Below, in pieces: positions 53,635-62,191 of a DNA stretch of 64,000 bases (positions are counted from its first letter, which is position 1; the number at the start of each line of letters is the position of its first letter). The stretch is from Pseudomonadota bacterium. Lineage in GTDB: Bacteria; Pseudomonadota; Alphaproteobacteria; Rhizobiales; Hyphomicrobiaceae. The position numbers and the translations under genes are program-made. The stretch lies in assembly GCA_023405815.1 (NCBI GenBank), contig JAEXXM010000072.1, positions 62,001 to 126,000 of the forward strand. Direction: 5' to 3'. The notes below the pieces were generated by a model. That model was not told where the DNA came from. It did no database searches and was given only the letters and a program-made list of their open reading frames with translations.

Positions 53635-54225
53635 TCATACAGGGCGGTTCTCGTTCCGGTTCTTAACCGGCTCCATCCGCTGGATGCCCTGCTCGACGCT
53701 GATCGGCTCGAACGAGGTATCGAGGCTGCGCACGGCATCGAGCACGTAGTCGAGCTTTCCGCCCGAATCGAGCTTCTTGATGTCGTTCTTGTCGATGCCC
53801 ACCAGCTCCAGAGTCTCCTTCCAGACGGTCGTCTCGTCGCACGGCAGCACCTGGAACGTGATGCCGTTGATGCTGACCCTGTACTTGGCGAGGAGATCGA
53901 TGTTGTTGCAGAACATCACGTAGGTCCCGTCGGCGGCCAAAAGATCGCCGAGCACCCTGGTGACGTCCTCGAGGTAGGCGAAGGAGTGCAGGTAGCCGAC
54001 GAGCACGGGAATGGTCGGCTCACCTTCCTCGACGACGGTAAGGACCTGCTCGATTGAATAGTCCGGCGGCCGTTTCTCGTCTGCGACCTGCGTCTGGAAC
54101 TTGAGCGCAATCTCGCCGCGGAAACCATAGCGTCCCGGCTTGGTCGTCGGCCCCTTGAACACTGCGTTCAGGAGACGCCCCTCTTGATTGAGGCGGCTAA
54201 GGGCAGTCTTCTCGATTGTCGTCAT
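53635..54225 (-). CDS. Conserved soluble protein of unknown function
   Basis: 196 residues from the ATG at 54225. No signal peptide or membrane segment. Looks like a compact soluble domain: GRLLNAVFKGPTTKPGRYGFRGEIALKFQTQV, PTIPVLVGYLHSFAYLEDVTRVLGDLLAADGTYVMFCNNIDLLAKYRVSINGITFQVLPCDETTVWKETLELVG (given as short phrases). I know no family. Convergent with HxlR. Confidence 0.6.
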   Translation of the reverse strand: MTTIEKTALSRLNQEGRLLNAVFKGPTTKPGRYGFRGEIALKFQTQVADEKRPPDYSIEQVLTVVEEGEPTIPVLVGYLHSFAYLEDVTRVLGDLLAADGTYVMFCNNIDLLAKYRVSINGITFQVLPCDETTVWKETLELVGIDKNDIKKLDSGGKLDYVLDAVRSLDTSFEPISVEQGIQRMEPVKNRNENRPV

Positions 54226-54966
54226 TGATGTCTCCGAATGTCGTGTTCGCGACGTGCGCGGCCTATTAGGCCGACGATGCAAGTTGCCTGCCGCTGTCCC
54301 GAGGGCACGCGACTTGCGTCAGAAATCGCCGTGGCATGGACGCCTTGGACATTCCGGAGACGTTCGAACAGGCACTCCTACGCATCGACGGCGATGCCGC
54401 GATCGGCGATCGCTCCATCTCGAATCTTCACGGCGTCGCGAACGCGACAACGACATTCGCCTCGCCCTCAGCGATCGCGAATGCGACCGCGCGATGTGCG
54501 CATTGCGACGCTCATGATGCGTGGACGCCGTCGCGACGTTCGTAAGCATCGACGAGCGCGCAATAAATCGCTACAACATCTCGTCTGGCGATCGAGAAGC
54601 CCATGCCTGAAGCTGGTCATCCACCGCTGTTGCACTACGCCGCGACGCCGCGCCGTCGCCGTAGCGGCTTCCGCCGGCACCGGACCTATTGTCGTTCGGT
54701 GAAGTGGTGCTGTCAGTCAGTCGTCATGCGTCTGCGCCGGCTGGAGTGCCCGCCGATCCCGCGTCCACAACAAGCGCAGACGCAGCTGCGGGATGGTTAC
54801 TTGTTCGCTGATGCCGCGGTTTGCTGCACGTGGCTCCATTCGAGATCGACCCGCCGCGGTCTGCGGCGCATAAATGGCCGGCGGCACACGCGCAGCGCGA
54901 TTGCCGGCAGTCTCGACCACGGCTACCTGCTTCCCCAGTGCACGTCGAACACCCTCTGGGCCCCAC
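54226..54966. other. Long gap with no supported gene, rich in GCGA/TCGC words
   Basis: 741 nt between convergent/tandem genes. Several short frames are open on both strands, but none has a ribosome site, consistent codon bias or a recognisable motif. The part 54330-54560 is unusually dense in GCGATCGC, TCGCGA, GTCGCGAC and similar words. It may be a degraded gene or a non-coding element; I can assign no function. Confidence 0.5.
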
Positions 54967-55869
54967 TCAAGCGGCGCTCGCCGCAAAGAACTCCCGCAGC
55001 AGCGCCCCGACCCGCTGCGGCTGCTCCTCGCAGACGAAATGCCCGCCGGGCACTGCGTGACCAACGACGTTTTCGGCCCATGCGGACCACGTCTTCAGCG
55101 GCTCGGACCGGGCGACGCTGAACCCTTCGCTCCAGATGATGAGCACGGGCACGCTGATCTTCTTTGATCCCCGATCTGCCTCGTCCAGCACCCGATCGAT
55201 GCCCCAGCCGGCACGATAGTCCTCGCAGCTCGCGTGGATCGCCGCCGGCTCTCGGAAGCAAGCCACGTAGTCGGCCATATTGGCCGGATCGAAGGTGAAT
55301 CCAGGCCCGGCCCAGCTCTGCATCGTCGTCGTTACGAAGTAATCCGGATCGCCGCCGATCAGCCTCTCTGGCAGCGGCTGCGGACAGGCGAGGAAGAACC
55401 AGTGGTACATCCCCATGGCGCCGTCGGCATCGATCCGCGCCCAGACGTCGACCGTCGGGATGATGTCGAGCGCCGCCAGCGCCGTGACCGCCTCCGGGTG
55501 ATCGAGCGCTAGCCGATACGCCACCCTGCCGCCGCGATCGTGCCCGGCAACCCCAAACCGATCGAACCCGAGCGCCCGCATGGTTGCAAGCTGATCCCGT
55601 GCCATCGCACGCTTCGAATAGGTGAGGTGCTCACTGTCACCGGGCGGCTTGTCGGAGCGGCCGTATCCCCTGAGGTCGGGAATGACGACCGTAAAGTGCT
55701 CTGCAAGGCCCGGCGCGATGGCTCGCCAGATGACCCGGGTCTGCGGATAGCCGTGCAACAGTAGTAGTGGCGCCCCCGAGCCGCCCACCAGCGCGTCGAT
55801 CATGACGCCGTCACCCGGAAGCCGATAGCGCGCGAAGCCGTCGATCAAACCTTCTGGAAGCTCAGCCAT
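54967..55869 (-). CDS. Haloacetate (fluoroacetate) dehalogenase-like alpha/beta hydrolase
   Basis: 300 residues from the ATG at 55869. All residues known to act in fluoroacetate dehalogenases are present: nucleophile Asp111 with Arg112 and Arg115 (GHDRGGRVAYRL), acid Asp135 (LDIIPT), halide-binding His156, Trp157 (MYHWFFL) and Tyr218 (CEDYRAG), and base His277 (GGHFVCEE). So it probably cleaves a carbon-halogen bond in a small haloacid, though epoxide hydrolases share the fold. Not in an obvious operon. Confidence 0.85.
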   Translation of the reverse strand: MAELPEGLIDGFARYRLPGDGVMIDALVGGSGAPLLLLHGYPQTRVIWRAIAPGLAEHFTVVIPDLRGYGRSDKPPGDSEHLTYSKRAMARDQLATMRALGFDRFGVAGHDRGGRVAYRLALDHPEAVTALAALDIIPTVDVWARIDADGAMGMYHWFFLACPQPLPERLIGGDPDYFVTTTMQSWAGPGFTFDPANMADYVACFREPAAIHASCEDYRAGWGIDRVLDEADRGSKKISVPVLIIWSEGFSVARSEPLKTWSAWAENVVGHAVPGGHFVCEEQPQRVGALLREFFAASAA

Positions 55870-56145
55870 CTTGCGACCGAATCTCGAGAGGGGACGAAAG
55901 CACACGCAAAGCGTGGGCAAAACGCGCCCCCATCACAACCTGAAATTGACTGCGGGCCGATCCGATCAAGGACAGCGTATATCGTTTAGCGCATGGCAAC
56001 GACATTGTCAGAATGCCGGCGGAGACGTCGGGAACTGTGCGCAATCTAGCTGGGGTCTTGTTGCGATGTCGGCATTCGCAGCATTCGGCCCCAAGCAGTT
56101 CAGTCCGCCAGGACGGGTGGCGGGTAACCAGAGGGAAACCGAACG

Positions 56146-57111
56146 ATGGGGACCATCTCCCATTCCGCTGGCGTTTGCGACGGCACCATCAGGGTTCTCC
56201 TCATCGAAAGCTCGGTCAGCGACGCCCAACTCATTCGCGTTCTCTTGAAGCCTGATCCACGCTTTTCCGTCACCGTCGCGTCGCGCCTGATGCGTGGACT
56301 GACGCATCTGCGCCGCGAGCATTTCGACTTGGCGTTTGTCGATCTGGCGCTCCCCGATGGCGGCGGCGCGAACGCCATCGAGGAGGTTCAGAGAACGCAC
56401 GCCAGCGTGCCGATCGTCGCCCTGAGCGGAGTTGACGACGAGGAGCTGGCACTGTTGGCCCTGCGTGCAGGCGCCCAGGACTGGCTCGTCAAGGCGCAGA
56501 TCGACCGGTCGCTGCTCCTGCGCGTCATCCGCTACGCGCAGGAGCGCCACCGGCTCATGGCTACCCTGCAGAGCCTCGCCCTCTCCGACACCCTCACCGG
56601 CCTCTATAATCGGCGCGGATTCATCACCATTGCCGAGGAGCAGCTCAAGCTCGCCCGCCGCGCAGGCTATAGCCTGACTTTGGCTTTCGTCGATCTCGAC
56701 GGGATGAAGCGCATAAACGATGAGTTGGGTCACGAGTTCGGCGATCAGGCGCTGGTCAAGACCGCAGAAATTCTGCGCGGAACCTTCCGCGCCTCCGATG
56801 TCATTGCCCGGCTCGGAGGTGACGAGTTCATCGTTCTCGCCATCGCGGCCGGAACCGCATTCTCAGCCCGCATCCGCCGCCAGCTCGTGCAGTCGCTGGC
56901 CGAGTACAACAAGACGCCCGGTGCCGTGCCGCTGTCGTTCAGCGTCGGCTTCTCGCATTTCAACCCTGCCACGGACCATGCAAGCGCTAGCATCGAGGAT
57001 CTGATGGTCGAGGCCGACAAGCAGATGTACATCGAGAAACAGCAGAGCCGCGCCAGCCGCACCTTCATGGAGCGGGAGAAGCAGCGGCTCGCCACGGCCG
57101 AGGCCGACTAG
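56146..57111 (+). CDS. Response regulator-diguanylate cyclase
   Basis: 321 residues. REC domain 1-130 (phosphoacceptor Asp66 in AFVDLALPDG, Lys116), short helix, GGDEF domain with intact LGGDEF at 223-228 and an I-site RASD five residues before it, so product inhibition is expected. Makes cyclic di-GMP when phosphorylated. No EAL domain. No kinase is adjacent (the soluble kinase lies 20 kb away). Converges on the carbamoyltransferase gene. Confidence 0.93.
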   Translation: MGTISHSAGVCDGTIRVLLIESSVSDAQLIRVLLKPDPRFSVTVASRLMRGLTHLRREHFDLAFVDLALPDGGGANAIEEVQRTHASVPIVALSGVDDEELALLALRAGAQDWLVKAQIDRSLLLRVIRYAQERHRLMATLQSLALSDTLTGLYNRRGFITIAEEQLKLARRAGYSLTLAFVDLDGMKRINDELGHEFGDQALVKTAEILRGTFRASDVIARLGGDEFIVLAIAAGTAFSARIRRQLVQSLAEYNKTPGAVPLSFSVGFSHFNPATDHASASIEDLMVEADKQMYIEKQQSRASRTFMEREKQRLATAEAD

Positions 57112-57114
57112 CCG

Positions 57115-58926
57115 TCAGTCGGCCTGCAGGCCCGTCCGTACCATTGTCGAGACCTCCGAATACATGTCGAGTATGGGCGAGAGCACCTTGTGCATCACGT
57201 TTTTCGACACCAGCCTGTCGTGTAAGGCAAGGTAGTCGATGCCGGTCGTCAGGAAGCACTGCACGGCATCCTGAGGCGTCTCGACGATCGGCTCGCCTTT
57301 GACGTTGAACGAGGTGTTCAGGAGTACCGGCACCCCCGTCACCCTCTCGAACGCCTCGAGCAGCTCATAGAGCCGCTCGTTGCTCTCCCGCCGCACCGTC
57401 TGCACGCGTGCCGTCCCGTCCACGTGCACGATGGCCGGGATCCTGTCCCGCCATTCCGGCCGCACGCGTTTGGCGACCAGCATGAACGGAGATTCTTCCT
57501 CACCCTCGAATATCTCCGCCGCCCGCTCGGCAATGACGATGGGCGCGAAGGGACGGAATGCCTGCCGGTGCTTCACGCGGCTGTTGAGGATGTCTTTCAT
57601 CTCCGCGGTGCGCGGATCGGCGATGATGCTGCGGTTGCCGAGCGCCCGCGGCCCGAACTCTGATCGCCCCTGGAACCACCCGAGCACTTTCCCCTCGGAC
57701 AGCAGCTTCGCCGCATCGGCGCATATGTCCCCGCTCTTTTGCACCTGGGTCTCCAGCCGCGCCAGCCCCGCTCTCAGCGCCTCATCGACATCCTTCTCGC
57801 CGTAGTCCCGGCCGAGGTTGGCGTGCGTCATCACGAACGAGCGCGGATTGCCCTTGATCTTGAGGTGACCGTAGTAGGCGCAGCCGATGGCGATGCCGTC
57901 GTCCCCAGCCGCGGGTTGTATCCAGACATTGTCGAAGCCCGCCTCGCGGATGAGGCGCCCGTTGGCGACGCAATTGAGACCCACGCCACCAGCGATGCAC
58001 AGGTTCTTTGCTCCGGTCGTCTCCTTGAGCCAGCGCGCGCGCTGCAGGAGCACCGTCTCGGTGTCGTGCTGAACGCGCCAGGAGAGGTCTTCCCAGTGCG
58101 CCTTGTTGCGGCTCTTCTCCCAGTCCGGGTCGAGCTCCGGCAGCCAGAGCTTGTCGAAGGCGGCCGTCCATTCCGGCACCGACAGCTCGCCTCCCTCCAT
58201 GCGCATCAGCGGCGGCAGCTGGTCCGGGCGCCCGTAGGGGGCGAGCCCCATGACCTCTCCGCACTTGTTCCAGTCGCCGAAGATGTAGCTCGATACGCGG
58301 CTGTATAGCGCCCCGAGGCCGCCCATGAAGAAGAACTCGTCGCTGAGGAAGCCCCGGGTTGGTTCGAGCCAAACCTTCTTCAATGTCTCGAGCTGAGTAC
58401 CCTTGAAGCGGTAGTAGCTCTCCGATTCACGCGCGAGCGGCGCGACGCCCTCGGTCAGCTGCCCCTGCTCGCGGACGTCGCAGGCGTAGTTGCCGACGCC
58501 GTCGACGATCATCACCACGCCTTCCTCGAACGGGCAGGCCGCGAAGGCACTGTAGGCGTGCGCGAGATGATGCGAGACCGTTATGACCTTGTCGGACTTG
58601 GCGCGATAGAGCGGGCTCTTCACTGCGGTCTTGCGCTCGTTCGCATCGAGGAACTCGGGAATATCCTCGTAGGACAGCCGCTCCTCCATGTCCTCGACAG
58701 GAAGCACGTAGCAGTTGCGCACCACGAGATCGACGTCGCTCAAGCGTATGCCCTCGGCATCGAGGCAGTAGTCGATCGCCTTCTGATAGAAGCCCGTGGC
58801 GTGCTTCTCGCGCGTGATGCGTTCCTTGGAAATCGCGTAGGCGATCTTTCCGTTGCGCAGCAAGCAAGCGCTGACGTCGTGGTCGTAGGCGTTGATCCCG
58901 AGAACGTATGTGTGCTTCTTCGACAT
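57115..58926 (-). CDS. Orphan carbamoyltransferase (NodU/CmcH/TobZ family)
   Basis: 603 residues from the ATG at 58926; an upstream frame to 59250 is intergenic. The family transfers carbamoyl groups onto hydroxyls of small molecules through an adenylated carbamate. Seen: VLGINAYDHDVSACLLRNGKI, the metal-binding SHHLAHAYSAF, VDGVGNYACDV, CIAGGVGLNCVANGRL, IADPRTAEMKDILNSRVKHRQAFRPFAPIV and NTSFNVKGEPIVETPQDAVQCF (key phrases). No biosynthetic cluster (nod, polyketide, or aminoglycoside genes) surrounds it, so the acceptor is unknown. Confidence 0.92.
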   Translation of the reverse strand: MSKKHTYVLGINAYDHDVSACLLRNGKIAYAISKERITREKHATGFYQKAIDYCLDAEGIRLSDVDLVVRNCYVLPVEDMEERLSYEDIPEFLDANERKTAVKSPLYRAKSDKVITVSHHLAHAYSAFAACPFEEGVVMIVDGVGNYACDVREQGQLTEGVAPLARESESYYRFKGTQLETLKKVWLEPTRGFLSDEFFFMGGLGALYSRVSSYIFGDWNKCGEVMGLAPYGRPDQLPPLMRMEGGELSVPEWTAAFDKLWLPELDPDWEKSRNKAHWEDLSWRVQHDTETVLLQRARWLKETTGAKNLCIAGGVGLNCVANGRLIREAGFDNVWIQPAAGDDGIAIGCAYYGHLKIKGNPRSFVMTHANLGRDYGEKDVDEALRAGLARLETQVQKSGDICADAAKLLSEGKVLGWFQGRSEFGPRALGNRSIIADPRTAEMKDILNSRVKHRQAFRPFAPIVIAERAAEIFEGEEESPFMLVAKRVRPEWRDRIPAIVHVDGTARVQTVRRESNERLYELLEAFERVTGVPVLLNTSFNVKGEPIVETPQDAVQCFLTTGIDYLALHDRLVSKNVMHKVLSPILDMYSEVSTMVRTGLQAD

Positions 58927-59143
58927 GAGTTCCGTCCGCTGCGCTCGACTGTCCGACGTCAGTGTGCTCGCACGCACCTCGAGCGGATTTTCGACACGTT
59001 CTCCTTGGCATCGCCACAAAAAAGAGCAATAATTTATCATCTCAACGATCGTACGTCGGGGTGCCTTCCGTATCGGCGGATGGCGTCTTGCATTCTTGCT
59101 GATGAACCGCGGTTCGCCGCGGTAACGGGCCGGAGGCATTCGA

Positions 59144-59467
59144 ATGACGAACTCACTCGTCACCACGACTAAGGCAGTTGGACACGGTCTGCGTTTGCTG
59201 GGTAGCGGCTTGCGGCGTGGTATCGTCGCGGTCTGCGCTGCGGTGGCCATGATCGTGATTTACGGGCTCGGCTCGGTCGGCACTTACGGCCTCAGCCTTG
59301 CCGGCATTTCCACATTGTCGCTGGCGACCACGTCGACGCCCGCGACTGCCCACCGCTGGCGGCGGCGCCGTCGCAGGGGCTTCGGAGTGTGGATCGGTCG
59401 GCGCCGGAGGCGGCGTCGGTTCCGGCGTCGGCGGCGCGGCCCCGGAATCTACTTCTTCATCCGCTGA
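59144..59467 (+). CDS. Small membrane-anchored arginine-rich protein
   Basis: 107 residues; GGAGG lies 7 nt upstream of the ATG at 59144. One hydrophobic segment (residues about 25-60) and then an extremely basic tail: HRWRRRRRRGFGVWIGRRRRRRRFRRRRRGPGIYFFIR in short runs (24 of the last 40 residues are arginine). It might bind nucleic acid or anionic lipid or polyphosphate at the membrane (inference). No family recognised; a terminator follows at once. Confidence 0.65.
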   Translation: MTNSLVTTTKAVGHGLRLLGSGLRRGIVAVCAAVAMIVIYGLGSVGTYGLSLAGISTLSLATTSTPATAHRWRRRRRRGFGVWIGRRRRRRRFRRRRRGPGIYFFIR

Positions 59468-59475
59468 TTTGCTTG

Positions 59476-59503
59476 GGTGGCCCTCTTCATGGGGGCCACC
59501 TTT
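59476..59503 (+). terminator. Terminator after the arginine-rich gene
   Basis: Stem GGTGGCCC (59476-59483) / GGGCCACC (59493-59500) followed by TTT; 9 nt after the stop codon. Confidence 0.75.
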
Positions 59504-59554
59504 CAGTTCTGCCCCCCGCTATCCCTGGCGCATCCCTCGCCCTATAGTGGGGCC

Positions 59555-59760
59555 ATGCAAGAACCTGCGATAGACCGCGCGGCCATGGGCCGGCTCGCGA
59601 AGGCGCTCGGCTTCATCTGCGGCCCTCAGCACCCGACCACCATTGCCCTGCAGACCGCTTTCGACAGCGGCTCTGAGCGCGACATCAGGCAGCGCGCGCC
59701 GCCTTCCTCAAACTGAAGCCCTCCGACCGGCGCTCCGCGCTCGCCATGCTGCGCGACTGA
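59555..59760 (+). pseudogene. Small conserved gene with a one-base frameshift
   Basis: Starts at ATG 59555 and runs MQEPAIDRAAMGRLAKALGF to DIRQ near 59690, then stops prematurely (59716). In the next frame the expected continuation, ARAAFLKLKPSDRRSALAMLRD, ends in TGA at 59758-59760, which overlaps the ATG of the YkgJ gene (TGATGA). One missing base in a run such as CAGG-CGCGCG at about 59690 restores a 69-codon gene. Either a recent mutation, programmed shift or a base error. Without it, translational coupling to the next gene would be lost. Confidence 0.7.
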
Positions 59761-60086
59761 TGACCGGCGCGTCGACAAACTCCTCGCCGTGCAATACCTG
59801 CGGTGCGTGCTGTGCATATTCGGCCGATTGGCCGCGCTTCACGCTGGAGGACGACGAGACCATCGCCCGGCTGCCGCAGGAGCTGGTCTGTCCAAGTATG
59901 GCGGGGATGCGCTGTATTGGCACCCGGTGCAGTGCCCTGGCCGGCGAAGTCGGCGTTTCCACCTCATGCACGGTCTATGCGCTGAGGCCCGATGTCTGCC
60001 ACGAATGCCAGCCCGGCGATGAGGCCTGTGCCATCGCGCGCAGCCACTGCGGCCTGCCGCCGATCGAGGCCCGACACGTCCCCTGA
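59760..60086 (+). CDS. YkgJ-type cysteine cluster protein
   Basis: 108 residues from the ATG at 59760, which overlaps the stop of the frameshifted gene. Cysteines in CNTCGACCAYSADWPRF, MRCIGTRCSAL, SCTVYALRPDVCHECQPGDEAC fit the YkgJ/putative zinc-iron chelating domain (C-x2-C-x2-CC). Members of this family are thought to bind metal; role unknown. Just upstream of fumC by position, with an 78-nt gap. Confidence 0.85.
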   Translation: MTGASTNSSPCNTCGACCAYSADWPRFTLEDDETIARLPQELVCPSMAGMRCIGTRCSALAGEVGVSTSCTVYALRPDVCHECQPGDEACAIARSHCGLPPIEARHVP

Positions 60087-60164
60087 CGATTGGATCATTG
60101 TTGCGCGGCAGAGCCGCGTGCTATTGGCCGCATAAACCTGATCTATGCAGATACGGACGCCAGC

Positions 60165-61562
60165 ATGACCGCCAAGAAGACCCGCACCGAGACCGACACC
60201 TTCGGCCCCATCGAAGTCGCCTGCGAAAGGTACTGGGGCGCCCAGGCCCAGCGCTCGCTCGGCAACTTCAAGATCGGCTGGGAGAAGCAGCCGCTTCCCG
60301 TCGTGCGCGCGCTCGGCATCGTCAAGCGCGCCGCCGCCGAGACCAACATGGAGCTCGGCCGCCTCGACAAGAAGGTCGGCGAGGCCATCGTCAAGGCCGC
60401 ACAGGAGGTTATGGAGGGCAAGCTCGACGATCACTTCCCGCTCGCCGTCTGGCAGACGGGCTCCGGCACCCAGTCGAACATGAATGCCAACGAGGTCATC
60501 TCCAACCGCGCCATCGAGATGCTCGGCGGGGAGCAGGGCTCGAAAAAGCCCGTGCACCCGAACGATCACGTCAACATGAGCCAATCCTCGAACGACACCT
60601 ACCCGACGGCCATGCACATCGCCTGCGCCGAGGAGATCGTGCACCGGCTCCTCCCGGCCTTGCAGAAGCTGCGCAATGCGCTGAACGACAAGGCGCAGGC
60701 GTGGAAGGACATCATCAAGATCGGGCGCACCCACACCCAGGATGCAACCCCGCTCACCCTCGGGCAGGAGTTTTCCGGTTATGCCCAGCAGGTGGAGAAC
60801 GGCATCAAGCGTATCGAGCAGACGCTGCCCTCGCTCATGGAGCTGGCCCAGGGCGGCACCGCCGTCGGCACCGGCCTCAACGCGCCGAAGGGCTTCGCCG
60901 AGAAGGTTGCAGAGAAGATCGCCGCCATCACCAAGCTGCCCTTCACCTCAGCGCCCAACAAGTTCGAGGCGCTCGCCGCCCACGACGCGATGGTCATGTC
61001 TCACGGCGCCATCAACACGCTGGCGGCTGCACTGTTCAAGATCGCCAACGACATCCGCCTTCTGGGCTCGGGCCCGCGCTCCGGCCTCGGCGAGTTGTCG
61101 CTACCCGAGAACGAGCCCGGCTCCTCGATCATGCCCGGCAAGGTCAACCCGACCCAGTGCGAGGCGCTGACTCAGGTCTGCGTGCAGATCTTCGGCAACA
61201 ACGCCGCCATCACCTTCGCCGGCAGTCAGGGTCACTTCGAGCTCAACGTCTACAATCCGGTGATGGCCTACAACTTCCTGCAGTCGGTGCGGCTCATGGC
61301 CGATGCCGCCGTCTCCTTCACCGACAACTGCGTCGTCGGCATCGAGCCGCGCGTCGACAACATCAAGGCCGGCCTCGAGCGCTCGCTGATGCTCGTTACC
61401 GCGCTCGCGCCCAAGATCGGCTATGACGCGGCGGCAAAGATCGCCAAGACCGCGCACAAGAACGGCACTACCTTGCGCGAGGAGGCGGTCGGCGGCGGCT
61501 ACGTCACCGACAAGGAGTTCGACGAGATCGTCGACCCGCGCAAGATGATCGGACCGGACTGA
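60165..61562 (+). CDS. fumC: Class II fumarase
   Basis: 465 residues from the ATG at 60165. Interconverts fumarate and malate without an iron-sulfur cluster. Seen: TGSGTQSNMNANEVISNRA, MSQSSNDTYPTAMHIA, IGRTHTQDATPLTLGQEFSG and the signature GSSIMPGKVNPTQCEA with the catalytic serine. Standard length. Monocistronic by spacing; ccdAB follows after 65 nt. Confidence 0.97.
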   Translation: MTAKKTRTETDTFGPIEVACERYWGAQAQRSLGNFKIGWEKQPLPVVRALGIVKRAAAETNMELGRLDKKVGEAIVKAAQEVMEGKLDDHFPLAVWQTGSGTQSNMNANEVISNRAIEMLGGEQGSKKPVHPNDHVNMSQSSNDTYPTAMHIACAEEIVHRLLPALQKLRNALNDKAQAWKDIIKIGRTHTQDATPLTLGQEFSGYAQQVENGIKRIEQTLPSLMELAQGGTAVGTGLNAPKGFAEKVAEKIAAITKLPFTSAPNKFEALAAHDAMVMSHGAINTLAAALFKIANDIRLLGSGPRSGLGELSLPENEPGSSIMPGKVNPTQCEALTQVCVQIFGNNAAITFAGSQGHFELNVYNPVMAYNFLQSVRLMADAAVSFTDNCVVGIEPRVDNIKAGLERSLMLVTALAPKIGYDAAAKIAKTAHKNGTTLREEAVGGGYVTDKEFDEIVDPRKMIGPD

Positions 61563-61627
61563 CCGACCAAAGAATTTGCGATTGAACGCGCAGGTTGTAT
61601 GATGGCGCGGCCTGAGAGGTGTTCCGA

Positions 61628-61876
61628 ATGGAAAAGCCCACTATTATCTCAGTCGAGGTCAATTCCGATCTCCTGACCGAAGCCCAGGGCGAAGGGGTCG
61701 ACTTCGTCGAACTCGTCGAGCATGCCTTGCTGCGACGGCTGTCGACCCCGACGGCCGTCCGCATGAAGAACGAGCGAGCCGAGGTCTGGCGGAAAGAAAA
61801 CGCAGAAGCCATTCGAGCCTGGAATGAAGAGGTGAGTAGGAATGGCCTGCTGTCCGATGAGCTTCGCCAATTCTGA
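61628..61876 (+). CDS. ccdA: CcdA-type antitoxin
   Basis: 82 residues from the ATG at 61628. Short N-terminal RHH-like part (TIISVEVNSDLLTEAQGEGVDFVELVEHALLRRL) and a disordered C-terminal toxin-binding tail (RAEVWRKENAEAIRAWNEEVSRNGLLSDELRQF), which resembles the CcdA C-terminus that wraps around CcdB. Neutralises the gyrase poison CcdB and, with it, represses the operon. Its stop overlaps the start of ccdB. Confidence 0.87.
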   Translation: MEKPTIISVEVNSDLLTEAQGEGVDFVELVEHALLRRLSTPTAVRMKNERAEVWRKENAEAIRAWNEEVSRNGLLSDELRQF

Positions 61877-62187
61877 TCCACCAGTTCGACATCTGCCGCC
61901 TCGGTTCGGGCGAGCGGCCAAGGAATGCCACATTAGTTGTCGTGTTGCAGCATGACGAACTCAACGATTTGGCCACGTTGATCGTCGCTCCCTTGCTGGC
62001 CGAACTTCCCCGCGAATCTCATCCGCGGCTCCATCCCGAGATATGGTTGGACGACCGCCCTGCATTCTTGTTCGTGGAAAGGATGGCGGCGATACGCCGA
62101 AGCGAGATCGGCGCAATAGTCGGCAACGTCCAAGAGTCAGCCTGGGCGATTCAGCGCGCCTTGGACATAGCATTCTTCGGGTTTTGA
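61873..62187 (+). CDS. ccdB: CcdB-type gyrase toxin
   Basis: 104 residues. The frame opens just before the ccdA stop and the only start codon that preserves the conserved N-terminus is CTG at 61873 (overlap CTGA); ATG or GTG starts lie after 61942 and would delete IHQFDICRLGSGERPRNATLVVV, the normal CcdB beginning. The body (LVVVLQHDELNDLATLIVAPLLAELPRE, EIWLDDRPAFLFVERMAAIRRSEIG) and the C-terminal FFGF, corresponding to the essential last residues of CcdB, are intact. Poisons DNA gyrase when free of CcdA. Annotation software may miss or truncate it. Confidence 0.85.
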   Translation: MIHQFDICRLGSGERPRNATLVVVLQHDELNDLATLIVAPLLAELPRESHPRLHPEIWLDDRPAFLFVERMAAIRRSEIGAIVGNVQESAWAIQRALDIAFFGF

Positions 62188-62191
62188 TCGA

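Noticed and set aside
54336..54545. Possible 69-residue protein (MDALDIPETFEQALLRIDGD...)
   Set aside because: No ribosome site, third-position GC lower than in neighbours, tail repetitive; cannot be told from chance.
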